Source: an uncultured Collinsella sp. (lineage in GTDB: Bacteria > Actinomycetota > Coriobacteriia > Coriobacteriales > Coriobacteriaceae). From it: DNA of 44,833 nucleotides. Shown piece by piece: positions 32,430 to 40,957 of the stretch. The DNA lies in the NCBI GenBank assembly GCA_900551665.1, contig URWW01000013.1, forward strand, positions 1 to 44,833, in the 5' to 3' direction. Position 1 is the first letter of the stretch; every line of letters starts with the position of its first letter. The notes beneath the pieces were generated by a model. The model did not search any database. It worked only from the letters and a program-made list of their open reading frames with translations, and was not told where the DNA came from. Made by a program: the position numbers and the translations under genes.

Positions 32430-33779
32430 TTACTCTTCGTCGTCCGCTACATCGCTGGATACATCCGAGATCTCGAGCAACTCGGCCGCCAGGGCGTCAT
32501 CCTCCATCGCGGTTACGCTCTTGAGCTTGCGCTCAATCACATTCGTGCGGGTGTTGATGATGCCGTCGACGGTCTTGCCCGCCGTTTCGATCTGCCGAAG
32601 TGCGCGGCGCAACTCCGCCTGGTATTTGGGGAACTCGGCCTTTACGGCGCTCAGGACCTTCTGGATCTCATCCGCCCTGCGCTGGAAGGCGAAGGTCTGA
32701 TAGCTCATCTGCAGACTGTTCAAGATGACCGCCATGGTCGAGGGGCCCGCGATGTTCACCTGATAGTCGCGCTGCAGGCACTCGATAAGGCCGGGACGGT
32801 CCACCACCTCTGCATACAACCCCTCGAAGGGCAGGAACATGATGGCGAAGTTCGTGGTCTCCGGAACGCTCAGATACTTGGATGAGATATCTTTGGCCTC
32901 GGCCTTGATCACCTGCTCGAGAGCCCGGCGCGCAGCCGCCACACCCTCCGCATCGCCCGCCTCGACGGCGTCGCGCAAATGCTCGTACGTATCCCCCGGG
33001 AATTTCGAGTCGATGGGAAGCCAGACCGGTTCACCGCCTTCGACGGGCAGCTTGACCGCGAACTCCACGCGCTCCGTGCTGCCCGGCTTCGTGGCAACGT
33101 TCTCGGCGTATTGGTCGGGCGTGAGAATGTCCCGCAAAATCGCACCGAGCTGGACTTCGCCCAAGATGCCGCGCGTTTTCACATTCGAGAGCACACGCTT
33201 GAGATCGCCCACCCCCGAGGCGATGTTCTGCATGTCGCCAAGACCGCGATACACCGCCTCGAGCTGGCTGCTCACCTGTTTGAACGAAGCCCCGAGACGG
33301 TCGTTGAGGGTGGTGGCGAGCTTCTCATCCACCGTGGCCCTGATCGCCTCGAGCTTGAGCTCGTTATCCCGACGAATAGCGCTGAGCTGCACGTCGACGG
33401 TCTCGCGGACCTTGTCCAGGCGCTGCTCCACCGCTCCGCGATTCTGCTCGAGATTCTGCGCGATTTCACGACGTGCCTCGTCTGCCTTGGAACTCGCCTG
33501 ATCGATCGCGCGCACCTGCGAGTCGAAATGTTGCTGTTCGATGATCGCGGTGCTGGCCGCCTGGTTGAGCGTCGCCTGCGTCGTCGTGAGCACCTGGGAC
33601 AGCACGGACTGGACGGAGACGAGCGCTTCATTTGCGCGCGCCATCTGCTCGCTCGCCTCATCCATGCGCGCACGGCTGCGCTCGAGCTCACGATGTGCGC
33701 GTACTTGCATCGCAATCGCCGTGGCCGCGCACACCGCAGCCGCAACGGAAGCCAACGCCGCAACCAGTTCCATGCCCAT
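32430..33779 (-). CDS. rmuC: DNA recombination protein RmuC
   Basis: This is a 449-residue protein of the RmuC family, thought to limit inversions and act on DNA ends as a predicted nuclease. An N-terminal helix (MELVAALASVAAAVCAATAIAM) anchors it. A long coiled coil runs from about 30 to 185. The RmuC domain follows, with VKTRGILGEVQLGAILRDIL, PVWLPIDSKFPGDTYEHL and NFAIMFLPFEGLYAEV. The core Asp/Lys of IDSKFP is present. I use ATG 33779 with GAGGG 7 bases upstream; ATG 33773 is an alternative. It starts 10 bases after the small membrane protein gene. Confidence 0.93.
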   Translation of the reverse strand: MGMELVAALASVAAAVCAATAIAMQVRAHRELERSRARMDEASEQMARANEALVSVQSVLSQVLTTTQATLNQAASTAIIEQQHFDSQVRAIDQASSKADEARREIAQNLEQNRGAVEQRLDKVRETVDVQLSAIRRDNELKLEAIRATVDEKLATTLNDRLGASFKQVSSQLEAVYRGLGDMQNIASGVGDLKRVLSNVKTRGILGEVQLGAILRDILTPDQYAENVATKPGSTERVEFAVKLPVEGGEPVWLPIDSKFPGDTYEHLRDAVEAGDAEGVAAARRALEQVIKAEAKDISSKYLSVPETTNFAIMFLPFEGLYAEVVDRPGLIECLQRDYQVNIAGPSTMAVILNSLQMSYQTFAFQRRADEIQKVLSAVKAEFPKYQAELRRALRQIETAGKTVDGIINTRTNVIERKLKSVTAMEDDALAAELLEISDVSSDVADDEE

Positions 33780-33789
33780 GCCATTGCCC

Positions 33790-34137
33790 TCACTCAAACG
33801 GCCAAATGCCCCACGAGGCGCCGACCGACCTGATATTCTCCCAAACCATCTTAAAGCAGTCGGCGAGCGCTTCCACGACTTCCTCGGGGCTAGCCCCACT
33901 CAACACGAACGTCAGCGCGTAGGAGGCGATGAACACCGCCACCAGAAGGACGGGCACGGCCAAGATGAGTACAAGGGTCCGAAGCACGGCCAACACCCAG
34001 CGCCTGCGAACTCGCTTGCGATCGAAGGCCAGCTCAGCCTGATACTCTTCATAAGCGACAGAGTGAGGCGAATCGTCCAAAACGGCACAAGCCGCTTGGG
34101 ATCCAATAGATTTCCGCTGCTCAATAAAAAGGTCCAT
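33790..34137 (-). CDS. Small membrane protein, first gene of the rmuC-nth-mfd operon
   Basis: This 115-residue protein has one strong helix (LRTLVLILAVPVLLVAVFIASYALTFVL, about 58-85). A hydrophilic N terminus rich in charged residues and a basic FDRKRVRRRW before the helix predict the N terminus inside. I recognise no family. ATG 34137 follows AAGGAGGAGGG. TTGACT at 34212-34207 and AATGCT 17 bases on provide a promoter. The close spacing to rmuC suggests cotranscription; whether it has a repair role is unknown. Confidence 0.75.
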   Translation of the reverse strand: MDLFIEQRKSIGSQAACAVLDDSPHSVAYEEYQAELAFDRKRVRRRWVLAVLRTLVLILAVPVLLVAVFIASYALTFVLSGASPEEVVEALADCFKMVWENIRSVGASWGIWPFE

Positions 34138-34183
34138 GCAAAGCCCTCCTCCTTGGGAAGGACGCACATGGATCGGAACTCTT

Positions 34184-34212
34184 AGCATTGCGCGGCCGGC
34201 GTCCGGAGTCAA
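34184..34212 (-). promoter_or_regulatory. Promoter of the rmuC-nth-mfd operon
   Basis: On the minus strand TTGACT (34212-34207) is followed after 17 bases by AATGCT (34189-34184). The -35 is good and the -10 is fair. The leader would be about 40 bases. A TGCGGTG-T-CACCGCA palindrome just upstream (about 34239-34253) may be the end of the surface-protein transcript. Confidence 0.45.
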
Positions 34213-34278
34213 GACCCGTTCGCCGACCGCGCTCACCTATCACCCGTGCGGTGTCACCGCAACAGCCCGATCAATCAC

Positions 34279-37200
34279 CTAGGACCGGCGAAGCCTTTGC
34301 ATCAAGCCGGCAAACGCCGTGCTCAGGCCAAGCGCCAAAGCCCCCAGGGCCATCGGCATTGAAGCATCACCCGTCGAGGGCAAACCGCTGGCGGGCTTAC
34401 CGTTGGCAGGCTTACCGCTCGCGCCGGGCGTTTCCTCCGGTGTATCGAGCTCGGCATCCGGCTGAGACTGCTCGCCTTCGGGCCGCTGAGGCTTCTCGGA
34501 GCCGTCGGGAGCGCCGCCGCTGCCGTCGGACCCATCGCCGCCGTTGCTGTTGCCACCGCCGTCACCGCTGTCACCGCCGCTGCCATTGCCATGGTCACCG
34601 CCGCCGTTGTCGCCACCGTTGCCGCTATCGCCGCCGTTGCCATTGCCGCCCTGATTGTCATCACCGCCATCGGGACCGGGAAGCCCGGGGCCGGGCTCGG
34701 CGGGTCCCAAATCAACCTGGACCTCATCCGATGTCACCGCATCGAGACCGGGCAGGCCCTTCACGCGCGCAAAGGCATAGTACTTCTCACCCGGCATCAA
34801 GCTCGTGAACACCGGGTCGGTCGTCCAGCTGTTGAGCGGGTTCCCCTGAAACGAGGGCCCATCGCCCAGAAGCACCGGAGCCTCCATGGGCGGATTGGGC
34901 GAATCGCACAGCGCGTACTCGATCCGGTGCTCCAGCCCCTCAGCGCCCGTGACCGTCGCGCTCAAGCGCTGCGAATCCTCGCCGATCCTATCGGCTGCAA
35001 GCGTCACCCGCACGTTCGCCGGCGAGACCGTCACCGAAAGCGGGACGCTGAGCTGGCGCGCCTCAGCGCTCAAACCCGCCGCACGGTACGTCACCGTCGC
35101 CACGGCCTCATGCGTGCCGGCCGCGATGCCCGCAGCCGGGGAAATCTTCCAGCTCGAATCGGTCCCCTCGGGAGCCACCGCGGAATTCCCCTTTGTCACG
35201 GCAAACGCATCGGAATCAACGGTGACGGACTCGATGGTCACCTCGGCCTTGCTCGTGTTGACCAACTCGATGGGCAGGGCCTCCACAGGCTGGCCGACTT
35301 CCATCGGCTTGAAGCGCAGCGGCTCGGCCTCCAGACCCGGCTCATGGACCTCGTAAAAATCAAAGAGCGTCGCGCTGAAGTAGATGTCTGTCAGGTGAAT
35401 CTTGAAGTAGCGACCGCGTACCGGACCGTTTGCAAACGTAAAATCGCAGCTTCGAGGACCCTTATTCCAGTCCGGCATCACCGCGCTGCTCGTGCCGTTC
35501 TTTCCGTAGCTTTCGACGACCGTGAACTGGCCACCGTCGACCGGAGCGCCCACCGGCAACCCGGTATCGGGAGCCGCCGATACCGTCACCGTCATCCTGT
35601 CCCAACGCGGCACGCCGTTCGTGCCCGCATTGCCCGGCCTCCAATAGGTGAGCGAACTGATCTCGCGCTCACGGCCCAAATCGATGACGATCCATGCGTC
35701 GGGACCGCTCTCCGCATTCGTGATCCAAAACTCATTGCCAGGGCCGTAATATCCGTCGATGACGCGGTTCGCCATCGTAACGCCGTCGCGCGAAGACGAA
35801 TACGAGTTCACGGACATCTCCTCATACGGAACGAAACTCGCATCGCGCTCGCCCGCGGTGAAGGTGAGCGTCACGGCCTCGGAAGCCGCCGACATCCCCG
35901 TTGCGGGACGGCGCACCTCGACCGTGCGATTTCCCTTGTACGTACGCCCGATATCAAAAGGCTCCCACGTTCCGCCATCGACACGCATCTGCAACCCCTC
36001 GACGACCTTGCCGTCCTGGAAGTAGATGCGGTTGGCGCGATCGTTGCCCTCGATCATGATGCGACCGAGCTCACGCCTGGAGATGTCGATGGAGTTGACC
36101 ACATTCGCACCGATGAGCTGGATCTTAATGTCGTTCTCGGCCGTGATCGACTCAAGCTGATCGACCGTGAGCCGGACCTCGGTTTCGCCGGCGGTCAACT
36201 GCGTCCAGGACGAGCCTCCGTCCAAGCTGTACCTCCACGCAACGCCACCGCCGCGCAGGTGCTCGCCCAGGCGAATCTTTCCGCCGTGCTCGCCATCATA
36301 GGAGAACAGCGCCACCGCACCATCGGGGCGGCCCATGAGGGCATGGGCGATGCTCACGCACGCATCGCGGTTGACGGTCTCCTCCTTCGTCACCTGAGTG
36401 GCTTTCTGCAGCGCATCCATACGGATCGCGTCCAGTGCCACCAGGTGCTTATTGTCGGTACGGCGGTTGATCTCCTTGATGAGGTCGTGCATCGGCAGCG
36501 GATGGAACTTCAAGTCCTCCGCGAGCCTGGAGGCGAATGTCGCCCATTCCTCGGCCGCAGCGCCGCGCTTCACCATAAGGTCGATCTGCCCGCAGATGGC
36601 ATCGTAGTTGATGACCTGCGCAGCCCGCGCCGCATTCATCGCCTCTTCCTGGGCAGCGGTGTCGCCGTCAAAGCTCGCAGCCACCAGGCGTGCCTCGTAG
36701 CTGCGACGATACGCCTCCGCATCCGCCAGCGCCTCCTGAGCGTACAGGGCGTAACCGCCGCGGAAATCAGAAGTGGAGGTACGGCCCCAGTCGCCCATCC
36801 AGTGCGCGACGTCGGCGTTCCGGCTCCGTCCAAAACCCGAGACGTCATTTTGGACACGATACGTGGGCACCATCTTGCCCGACGCGTCCTGACGCAGCTC
36901 GTACGTGAGCGTCGCCGCATGGCCGGGCTGTCCCACCACGAATGAGGGGACACCCACCATGCCGTTGAGATTGGCGAACGTCTTTGCGAGGGCACCGCAC
37001 ACGCCGCCCTTCTCAAACGCCATCCACAGGCGGTGGTACCTCGTCTTTTCCTGTGTGGCGCCGGGAATCTCGGAGGTCTCGCCGCAACCGATGTGATAGG
37101 GATCGGTCGGCTTCTGGTTGGGGAAATTCGGATCATCGTAGGCGAGGCGGTACTTCTCCTGCCAACCACCCTGCCACGTCGTGAGCGCACCGCCGTCCTT

Positions 37201-38157
37201 CCCCGTGGAGGACTTGATCTCGGTCACGGGGCCGGAGAACTTCGCCTCATCGTAAAAATCGGCGTAGCCATACCCGCCGTTGTTCGTGAAATCGCCCTTG
37301 TACCACACGTACGAATACGCATTCAGGCGACTGTCCTCATGTTCGGCGTTGGGATATCGATACAACGAGTAGTTGGCCAGCCAGGCAAGCTCCTCGTCCG
37401 GGATCTGATTCTCGAACACATAGCGCATGGTCTCAACCGGCAGCCCATCGAAGAGCTCCTTCTGGAAGCGATATCGGCTGTCCGCGCGAAAGACCTTGAT
37501 CATGTTGTAACGCACGAGCGGATCGGATACGAAACCCGGGTCGCCCGTCCACAAGCGCGCGCGACCCGAGACGTCGAGCGAGGCGGCAACCATCATGCGC
37601 AGGAAGACGTCGGCGTCGGCACCGGTCAGATCCTCACCATAGGCCTTACGCAAATCGCGCAGAATACCGAGGGACTGGATGTAGTCGGCCGGAAGCGCCG
37701 CGGCGTTCTGCCTATTCGTATGGACCTTGCCGCCCAGGATGTAATGACGCAACGCAGAAAGATCGCCCATCAGCCAGTCGACGAGCTCGGCATTGGCCGA
37801 ATCCTTCTCGCAAAACTCGCGGAGCTGCTGCTCGCCCGCGCGGTTGACGAGCTCCCGCTGCAAAAGCAGACGCTCCGCAGCCTCATCCAACGTGCCCTCG
37901 GCGGCACGGGCCGCAAGATCGCGCGCACTACCGAGCTTGCGGATCTGCCCATCCAGGCTCGCAAGCGACTGAACCGCACTCACCGGCGCCGCATGAGCGG
38001 CGACGGGCGGCGTCGCCATGGAGATTGCCACCGATGCCGTGACGATACCGGCAGCCACGGCGGCCGCTTTGATCGCACTCGTCGCCGTGCGGGGCGCATT
38101 CACATAACGGGTAGTTGCGAGATGGGTCTCGCGGGGGCGCTGGTCGATCATGGCCAT
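34279..38157 (-). CDS. LPXTG-anchored surface protein with transglutaminase-like and F5/8 C domains
   Basis: This is a 1292-residue exported protein. Residues 29-57 form a signal peptide ending AAHA-AP. The next 450 residues contain a Cys-His-Asp arrangement of transglutaminase-like fold: C387 (GGVCGALAKTFANLNGMVG), H413 (GQPGHAATLTYEL) and D438 (VQNDVSGFG). Chitobiase/Ig-like strands lie around 610-770. An F5/8 type C (discoidin) carbohydrate-binding domain spans 780-938 (RVIDGYYGPGNEFWIT, WIVIDLGREREISSLTYWR, GRYFKIHLTDIYF). Two beta-rich repeats follow. A Gly/Asn/Asp linker (1161-1220) and LPSTG (1259-1263) with helix and LMQRLRRS complete a sortase signal. No sortase gene is in the window. 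The domain mix suggests binding or processing of host or cell-wall glycoprotein. ATG 38157 follows AAAAGGAG. Confidence 0.88.
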   Translation of the reverse strand: MAMIDQRPRETHLATTRYVNAPRTATSAIKAAAVAAGIVTASVAISMATPPVAAHAAPVSAVQSLASLDGQIRKLGSARDLAARAAEGTLDEAAERLLLQRELVNRAGEQQLREFCEKDSANAELVDWLMGDLSALRHYILGGKVHTNRQNAAALPADYIQSLGILRDLRKAYGEDLTGADADVFLRMMVAASLDVSGRARLWTGDPGFVSDPLVRYNMIKVFRADSRYRFQKELFDGLPVETMRYVFENQIPDEELAWLANYSLYRYPNAEHEDSRLNAYSYVWYKGDFTNNGGYGYADFYDEAKFSGPVTEIKSSTGKDGGALTTWQGGWQEKYRLAYDDPNFPNQKPTDPYHIGCGETSEIPGATQEKTRYHRLWMAFEKGGVCGALAKTFANLNGMVGVPSFVVGQPGHAATLTYELRQDASGKMVPTYRVQNDVSGFGRSRNADVAHWMGDWGRTSTSDFRGGYALYAQEALADAEAYRRSYEARLVAASFDGDTAAQEEAMNAARAAQVINYDAICGQIDLMVKRGAAAEEWATFASRLAEDLKFHPLPMHDLIKEINRRTDNKHLVALDAIRMDALQKATQVTKEETVNRDACVSIAHALMGRPDGAVALFSYDGEHGGKIRLGEHLRGGGVAWRYSLDGGSSWTQLTAGETEVRLTVDQLESITAENDIKIQLIGANVVNSIDISRRELGRIMIEGNDRANRIYFQDGKVVEGLQMRVDGGTWEPFDIGRTYKGNRTVEVRRPATGMSAASEAVTLTFTAGERDASFVPYEEMSVNSYSSSRDGVTMANRVIDGYYGPGNEFWITNAESGPDAWIVIDLGREREISSLTYWRPGNAGTNGVPRWDRMTVTVSAAPDTGLPVGAPVDGGQFTVVESYGKNGTSSAVMPDWNKGPRSCDFTFANGPVRGRYFKIHLTDIYFSATLFDFYEVHEPGLEAEPLRFKPMEVGQPVEALPIELVNTSKAEVTIESVTVDSDAFAVTKGNSAVAPEGTDSSWKISPAAGIAAGTHEAVATVTYRAAGLSAEARQLSVPLSVTVSPANVRVTLAADRIGEDSQRLSATVTGAEGLEHRIEYALCDSPNPPMEAPVLLGDGPSFQGNPLNSWTTDPVFTSLMPGEKYYAFARVKGLPGLDAVTSDEVQVDLGPAEPGPGLPGPDGGDDNQGGNGNGGDSGNGGDNGGGDHGNGSGGDSGDGGGNSNGGDGSDGSGGAPDGSEKPQRPEGEQSQPDAELDTPEETPGASGKPANGKPASGLPSTGDASMPMALGALALGLSTAFAGLMQRLRRS

Positions 38158-38182
38158 GGCGCACTCCTTTTAGGCTGCGTGT

Positions 38183-38211
38183 ATAGTACCCGTCCATTTT
38201 ACCCTAGTAAC
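38183..38211 (-). promoter_or_regulatory. Candidate promoter of the surface-protein gene
   Basis: On the minus strand GTTACT and TACTAT are 17 bases apart. The -10 box lies about 26 bases before the start codon. Confidence 0.35.
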
Positions 38212-38259
38212 CTGGTGGGGAATATGTTTTTCGTACCGCGAAATCGCCTGCCACGAATA

Positions 38260-38289
38260 AGCCCCCGCGATCGCTCGATCACGGGGGCT
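38260..38289 (-). terminator. Terminator of the rubrerythrin gene
   Basis: AGCCCCCG and CGGGGGCT close a stem that continues, after one mismatch, as GATCG/CGATC. On the minus strand it is followed by TATTCG. It lies 34 bases beyond the stop codon. Confidence 0.75.
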
Positions 38290-38322
38290 CTCTTCGCTTG
38301 CGATACGCGAGGCGCTTCGATC

Positions 38323-38862
38323 CTAGTAGTTGACGACCTGCTCCTCAAAATAGGCCTGCGGATGGGCGCACACGGGGCACATCTCCGGTGCAGTGGGGCC
38401 GACATGCAGATGACCGCAGTTCAGGCACTTCCAAACCTTCACGCCCTCGCGAGTAAAGACCTCGCCCTTCTCAACACGCTCGGCAAGCTTGTTGTAGCGC
38501 TCCTCATGGGCCTTCTCAACAGCGCCGACGCCGCGGAACTTGGCGGCGATGGCCGTAAAGCCCTCTTCCTCGGCGGTCTTGGCGAACTCGTCGTACATGG
38601 TGGTCCACTCGTAGTTCTCGCCCGCCGCCGCGTCACGCAGGTTCTCCAGCGTGCTCGGGATATCGCCGCCGTGCAGCTCCTTGAACCACAGCTTGGCATG
38701 CTCAGCCTCGTTCAGGGCCGTCTCCATGAAGATGTTGGAAATCTGGACGAAACCCTCCTTCTTGGCCTTGGAAGAGTAGTAACGATACTTGGTGTGCGCC
38801 TGAGACTCGCCGGCGAATGCGGCCTCGAGGTTCTTCTTGGTCTGCGACTGCTCGAAATCCAT
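38323..38862 (-). CDS. rbr: Rubrerythrin
   Basis: This is a 179-residue non-haem di-iron peroxidase that protects anaerobes from peroxide. The N-terminal ferritin-like helices carry the iron ligands in AFAGESQAHTKYRYY, ETALNEAEHAKLWF, GENYEW and EKAHEERYNKL. The C-terminal rubredoxin domain has CLNCGHLHVG and CPVCAHPQAYF, with both CxxC pairs intact. ATG 38862 follows GAGGGAGGAACTC. It is a single gene between two terminators and speaks for an anaerobic host. Confidence 0.97.
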   Translation of the reverse strand: MDFEQSQTKKNLEAAFAGESQAHTKYRYYSSKAKKEGFVQISNIFMETALNEAEHAKLWFKELHGGDIPSTLENLRDAAAGENYEWTTMYDEFAKTAEEEGFTAIAAKFRGVGAVEKAHEERYNKLAERVEKGEVFTREGVKVWKCLNCGHLHVGPTAPEMCPVCAHPQAYFEEQVVNY

Positions 38863-38887
38863 GAGTTCCTCCCTCGGTGGTGCGATG

Positions 38888-38925
38888 AAAAACGCGGCGC
38901 CGCGACTGCACCGGATCCGCGGCGC
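38888..38925 (-). terminator. Terminator of the MutY-like gene
   Basis: On the minus strand GCGCCGCG pairs with CGCGGCGC across a 13-base loop. CGCGTTTTTC follows, a clear T-run. It lies about 75 bases beyond the glycosylase stop codon and 25 bases before the rubrerythrin start. Confidence 0.7.
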
Positions 38926-38998
38926 GCCGAAAAGGAACCGCCCCTATCGAGAAACGGTCTCATTGAGGTACTTGTACCCTTTTTTGGCCCCCGGGAAC

Positions 38999-39919
38999 TC
39001 AGGCTATGTGCCAGATGCCCCCGACTTCACGACAGAACCCTTCGCGGGAAAGATCCTCGAGGATGGCATCGGTCAGATCGCGCTCCACGGGCGGCCTGCC
39101 GGCGTCGAGCTCCGAGGTATTGAGCGCCGCGTGAACGGCCGATGCGTCCATCCCCTCCCCCGCGGCACCGGCGGCCAGAAGCAATCTCACGATCTCGGCG
39201 CGTTTCTGGCGTCGCGAGCCCTCGAACTTCGACTGCCGAGCGTATGCCTTCGCCCGACGCGAGGGATTCGGCACCGTCTTTTTCAGATAAGCCCCATAAT
39301 CGAGCATCGCGTAATACCAAGACCGGGGCGTGTCGTCCCCGTCCTGCGGACGGGCGTAAGGACCCGTGTCGAGGCACCCGGCCGCACACGGGCCGCTTTC
39401 GCCCGGCGCCTCCGGGCAGGTCGCCTCAACGATGGGGATGAGCTCTTTGTCCGGAACCGACGGGACGTCCGGGAAAAGATGGTGCAGCACGACGGTGCGC
39501 ACGTTCGTCTCGAGGTAGACCCCGGGCAAGTCGAACGCGAACGCGCGGATGCCCTGCGCCGTCGCTGGGCCGATTCCCGGCAACGCGACGAGCTCCTTCG
39601 AGTCCGCGGGGAACACGCCGTCATAGGATGAGACCACCTGTTCGGCGGCCGCCTTGAGCGCCAGGGCACGTCGGTTGTACCCCATCCCCTGCCACGCGGC
39701 GAGCACCTCGGCGGTGCTCGCCTCCGCGAGGGCGAAGACGCTTGGGAAACGGTCGAGCCATTCAATCCAACGCGTCTCCACGCGGGAGACCTGGGTCTGC
39801 TGCAGCATCACCTCGGAAAGCCAGATCTCATACGGATCTCGCGTGCGACGCCACGGAAGGTCGCGATACAGACGGACCCCTTCCGTCCTGATCAGCGTAC
39901 GGAAGGGGTCCATGTCCAT
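38999..39919 (-). CDS. mutY: MutY-like A/G-specific adenine glycosylase lacking the Fe-S cluster
   Basis: This is a 306-residue HhH-GPD glycosylase. It has the MutY opening (LPWRRTRDPYEIWLSEVMLQQTQVSRV) with the catalytic Glu at 36. WQGMGYNRRALALK and the hairpin ALPGIGPATAQGIRAFAF follow. The usual catalytic Asp position reads Glu (E137 in YLETNVRTVV). The four cysteines of the MutY [4Fe-4S] site are replaced by NPSRRAKAYARQSKFEGSRRQKR. Three other cysteines (168, 178, 182) lie in an insertion. No Nudix-like C-terminal 8-oxoG domain is present. It is therefore a divergent branch; adenine removal is likely but unproven. ATG 39919 follows AAGGAGCATCG, 25 bases behind the Rrf2 gene. Confidence 0.82.
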   Translation of the reverse strand: MDMDPFRTLIRTEGVRLYRDLPWRRTRDPYEIWLSEVMLQQTQVSRVETRWIEWLDRFPSVFALAEASTAEVLAAWQGMGYNRRALALKAAAEQVVSSYDGVFPADSKELVALPGIGPATAQGIRAFAFDLPGVYLETNVRTVVLHHLFPDVPSVPDKELIPIVEATCPEAPGESGPCAAGCLDTGPYARPQDGDDTPRSWYYAMLDYGAYLKKTVPNPSRRAKAYARQSKFEGSRRQKRAEIVRLLLAAGAAGEGMDASAVHAALNTSELDAGRPPVERDLTDAILEDLSREGFCREVGGIWHIA

Positions 39920-39944
39920 CGATGCTCCTTAGTGGGGCGATCGG

Positions 39945-40427
39945 CTACTTGCCGCACACCCGACCGCACGACGCGTACTCGGGGAACCGGGCACGGTCGG
40001 TGAATTTAACGTCAACAGCGGGATATTGACGGTGATTGACGACATCGTCAAGCGTGACGGAATCGAGGTAGTCCCGCAGCAGCTCCTGGGCACCCACCCA
40101 GATGGGGTGATAGCAGCAACCGTCCATGCGCGGGCACACGCCGTCCTCGGCGGTGCAGTCGTTCATGACCAAGGGGCCCTGCACAGCCTCCACGATCTGG
40201 CGAATGGTGATCTCGGAGGGCTCGAGGCGCAGGCGCATGCCGCCGCGCACGCCGCGCAGGCTCTCGACGATACCCGCCTGGACCAGGCCATGTTGGATCG
40301 AACGAGCAAAGGAGTAAGGGACATCCACCGCCTCGGCGGCGGTGCGCACCGACAGAAGGCTCTCGTCGCCCTCGGCGAGCATGGCGAGCATTCGCAGGGC
40401 ATAGTCGGTCTTGCGGGAGATATCCAT
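39945..40427 (-). CDS. Rrf2-family transcriptional regulator (IscR-like)
   Basis: This is a 160-residue regulator. The winged helix-turn-helix (MDISRKTDYALRMLAMLA, LLSVRTAAEAVDVPYSFARSIQHGLVQAGIVESLRGVRGGMRL) is standard. The effector loop has C91, C98, C104 and C105 (NDCTAEDGVCPRMDGCC), nearly the spacing of the IscR iron-sulphur ligands. Two more cysteines close the protein. It probably senses Fe-S, nitrosative or redox state. ATG 40427 has AAGGAG 9 bases upstream. It heads a unit with the MutY-like gene. A pair of TATCAA repeats at 40514 and 40524 upstream may be its own operator. Confidence 0.92.
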   Translation of the reverse strand: MDISRKTDYALRMLAMLAEGDESLLSVRTAAEAVDVPYSFARSIQHGLVQAGIVESLRGVRGGMRLRLEPSEITIRQIVEAVQGPLVMNDCTAEDGVCPRMDGCCYHPIWVGAQELLRDYLDSVTLDDVVNHRQYPAVDVKFTDRARFPEYASCGRVCGK

Positions 40428-40513
40428 CTGTGCGAACTCCTTGCTGAAGAGCATACCGCTCGGCCACTCGTGTGGACGACATCAAAACGATAAGCAGGCT
40501 TGAAAAGCCCCTC

Positions 40514-40529
40514 TATCAATTTATATCAA
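40514..40529. promoter_or_regulatory. AT-rich leader with TATCAA direct repeats upstream of the Rrf2 gene
   Basis: TATCAA occurs at 40514-40519 and 40524-40529, ten bases (one helical turn) apart, in an AT-rich stretch (about 40500-40565). On the minus strand GATATAAAT and TATAGT offer -10 boxes here. This suits an autoregulated Rrf2 promoter, but no established Rrf2 operator consensus is matched. Confidence 0.3.
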
Positions 40530-40608
40530 ATCTGTTTATCTACTATACAACGTTTAATCAAAAACGTCCTTTTGGGAACTCATGTACTTTAAGCTGCATA
40601 TCTAACGC

Positions 40609-40636
40609 AAAAAGCCCCGTCCGAAGACGAGGCTTT
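40609..40636 (-). terminator. Terminator of tRNA-Asp
   Basis: On the minus strand AAAGCCTCGTC-TTCG-GACGGGGCTTTTT forms an 11-bp stem with a UUCG-type tetraloop and a five-T tail. It begins 8 bases after the CCA end of the tRNA. Confidence 0.92.
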
Positions 40637-40644
40637 GATTGCGA

Positions 40645-40722
<78 letters not shown>

Positions 40723-40759
40723 AGGCGGCAATTCGCTTGTGCTCCTTGCTGCGGGGATT

Positions 40760-40789
40760 AGTATACACAGAGATCTACGACACGCGCAA
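40760..40789 (-). promoter_or_regulatory. Promoter of tRNA-Asp
   Basis: On the minus strand TATACT lies at 40765-40760, and TTGCGC 18 bases upstream is a fair -35. Transcription would begin near 40753, about 30 bases before the tRNA. Confidence 0.5.
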
Positions 40790-40931
40790 GAACTTTTTCC
40801 AAAAAATTTTTCCTTATGCGTTTTTATATAAACTCGCAGGTAGAACGCTCACGGGAAGCCCAGGTCGACCGATGGACCTCAAGAGCGGGATATATCTCGC
40901 ACCTCGAACGCCGGGGTCTCCCCATGGAGAA

Positions 40932-40955
40932 GGGGCCGTGCCCGCGCACGACCCC
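40932..40955 (-). terminator. Hairpin at the end of the glycosyltransferase-LytSR-YfcE operon
   Basis: GGGGTCGTGC pairs with GCACGGCCCC around GCGG on the minus strand. It starts 2 bases after the last stop codon. CTTCTCC follows, so the T-run is poor, but the position is right for an operon end. Confidence 0.5.
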
Positions 40956-40957
40956 TC

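Noticed and set aside
34500..34690. DNA minisatellite in the surface-protein gene
   Set aside because: The CCGCCGTTGCC-like repetition simply encodes the Gly/Asn/Asp linker and has no fixed period.
37033..39123. 696-residue open frame opposite the surface-protein and rubrerythrin genes
   Set aside because: It crosses two well-supported genes and their terminator and has no recognisable motif.
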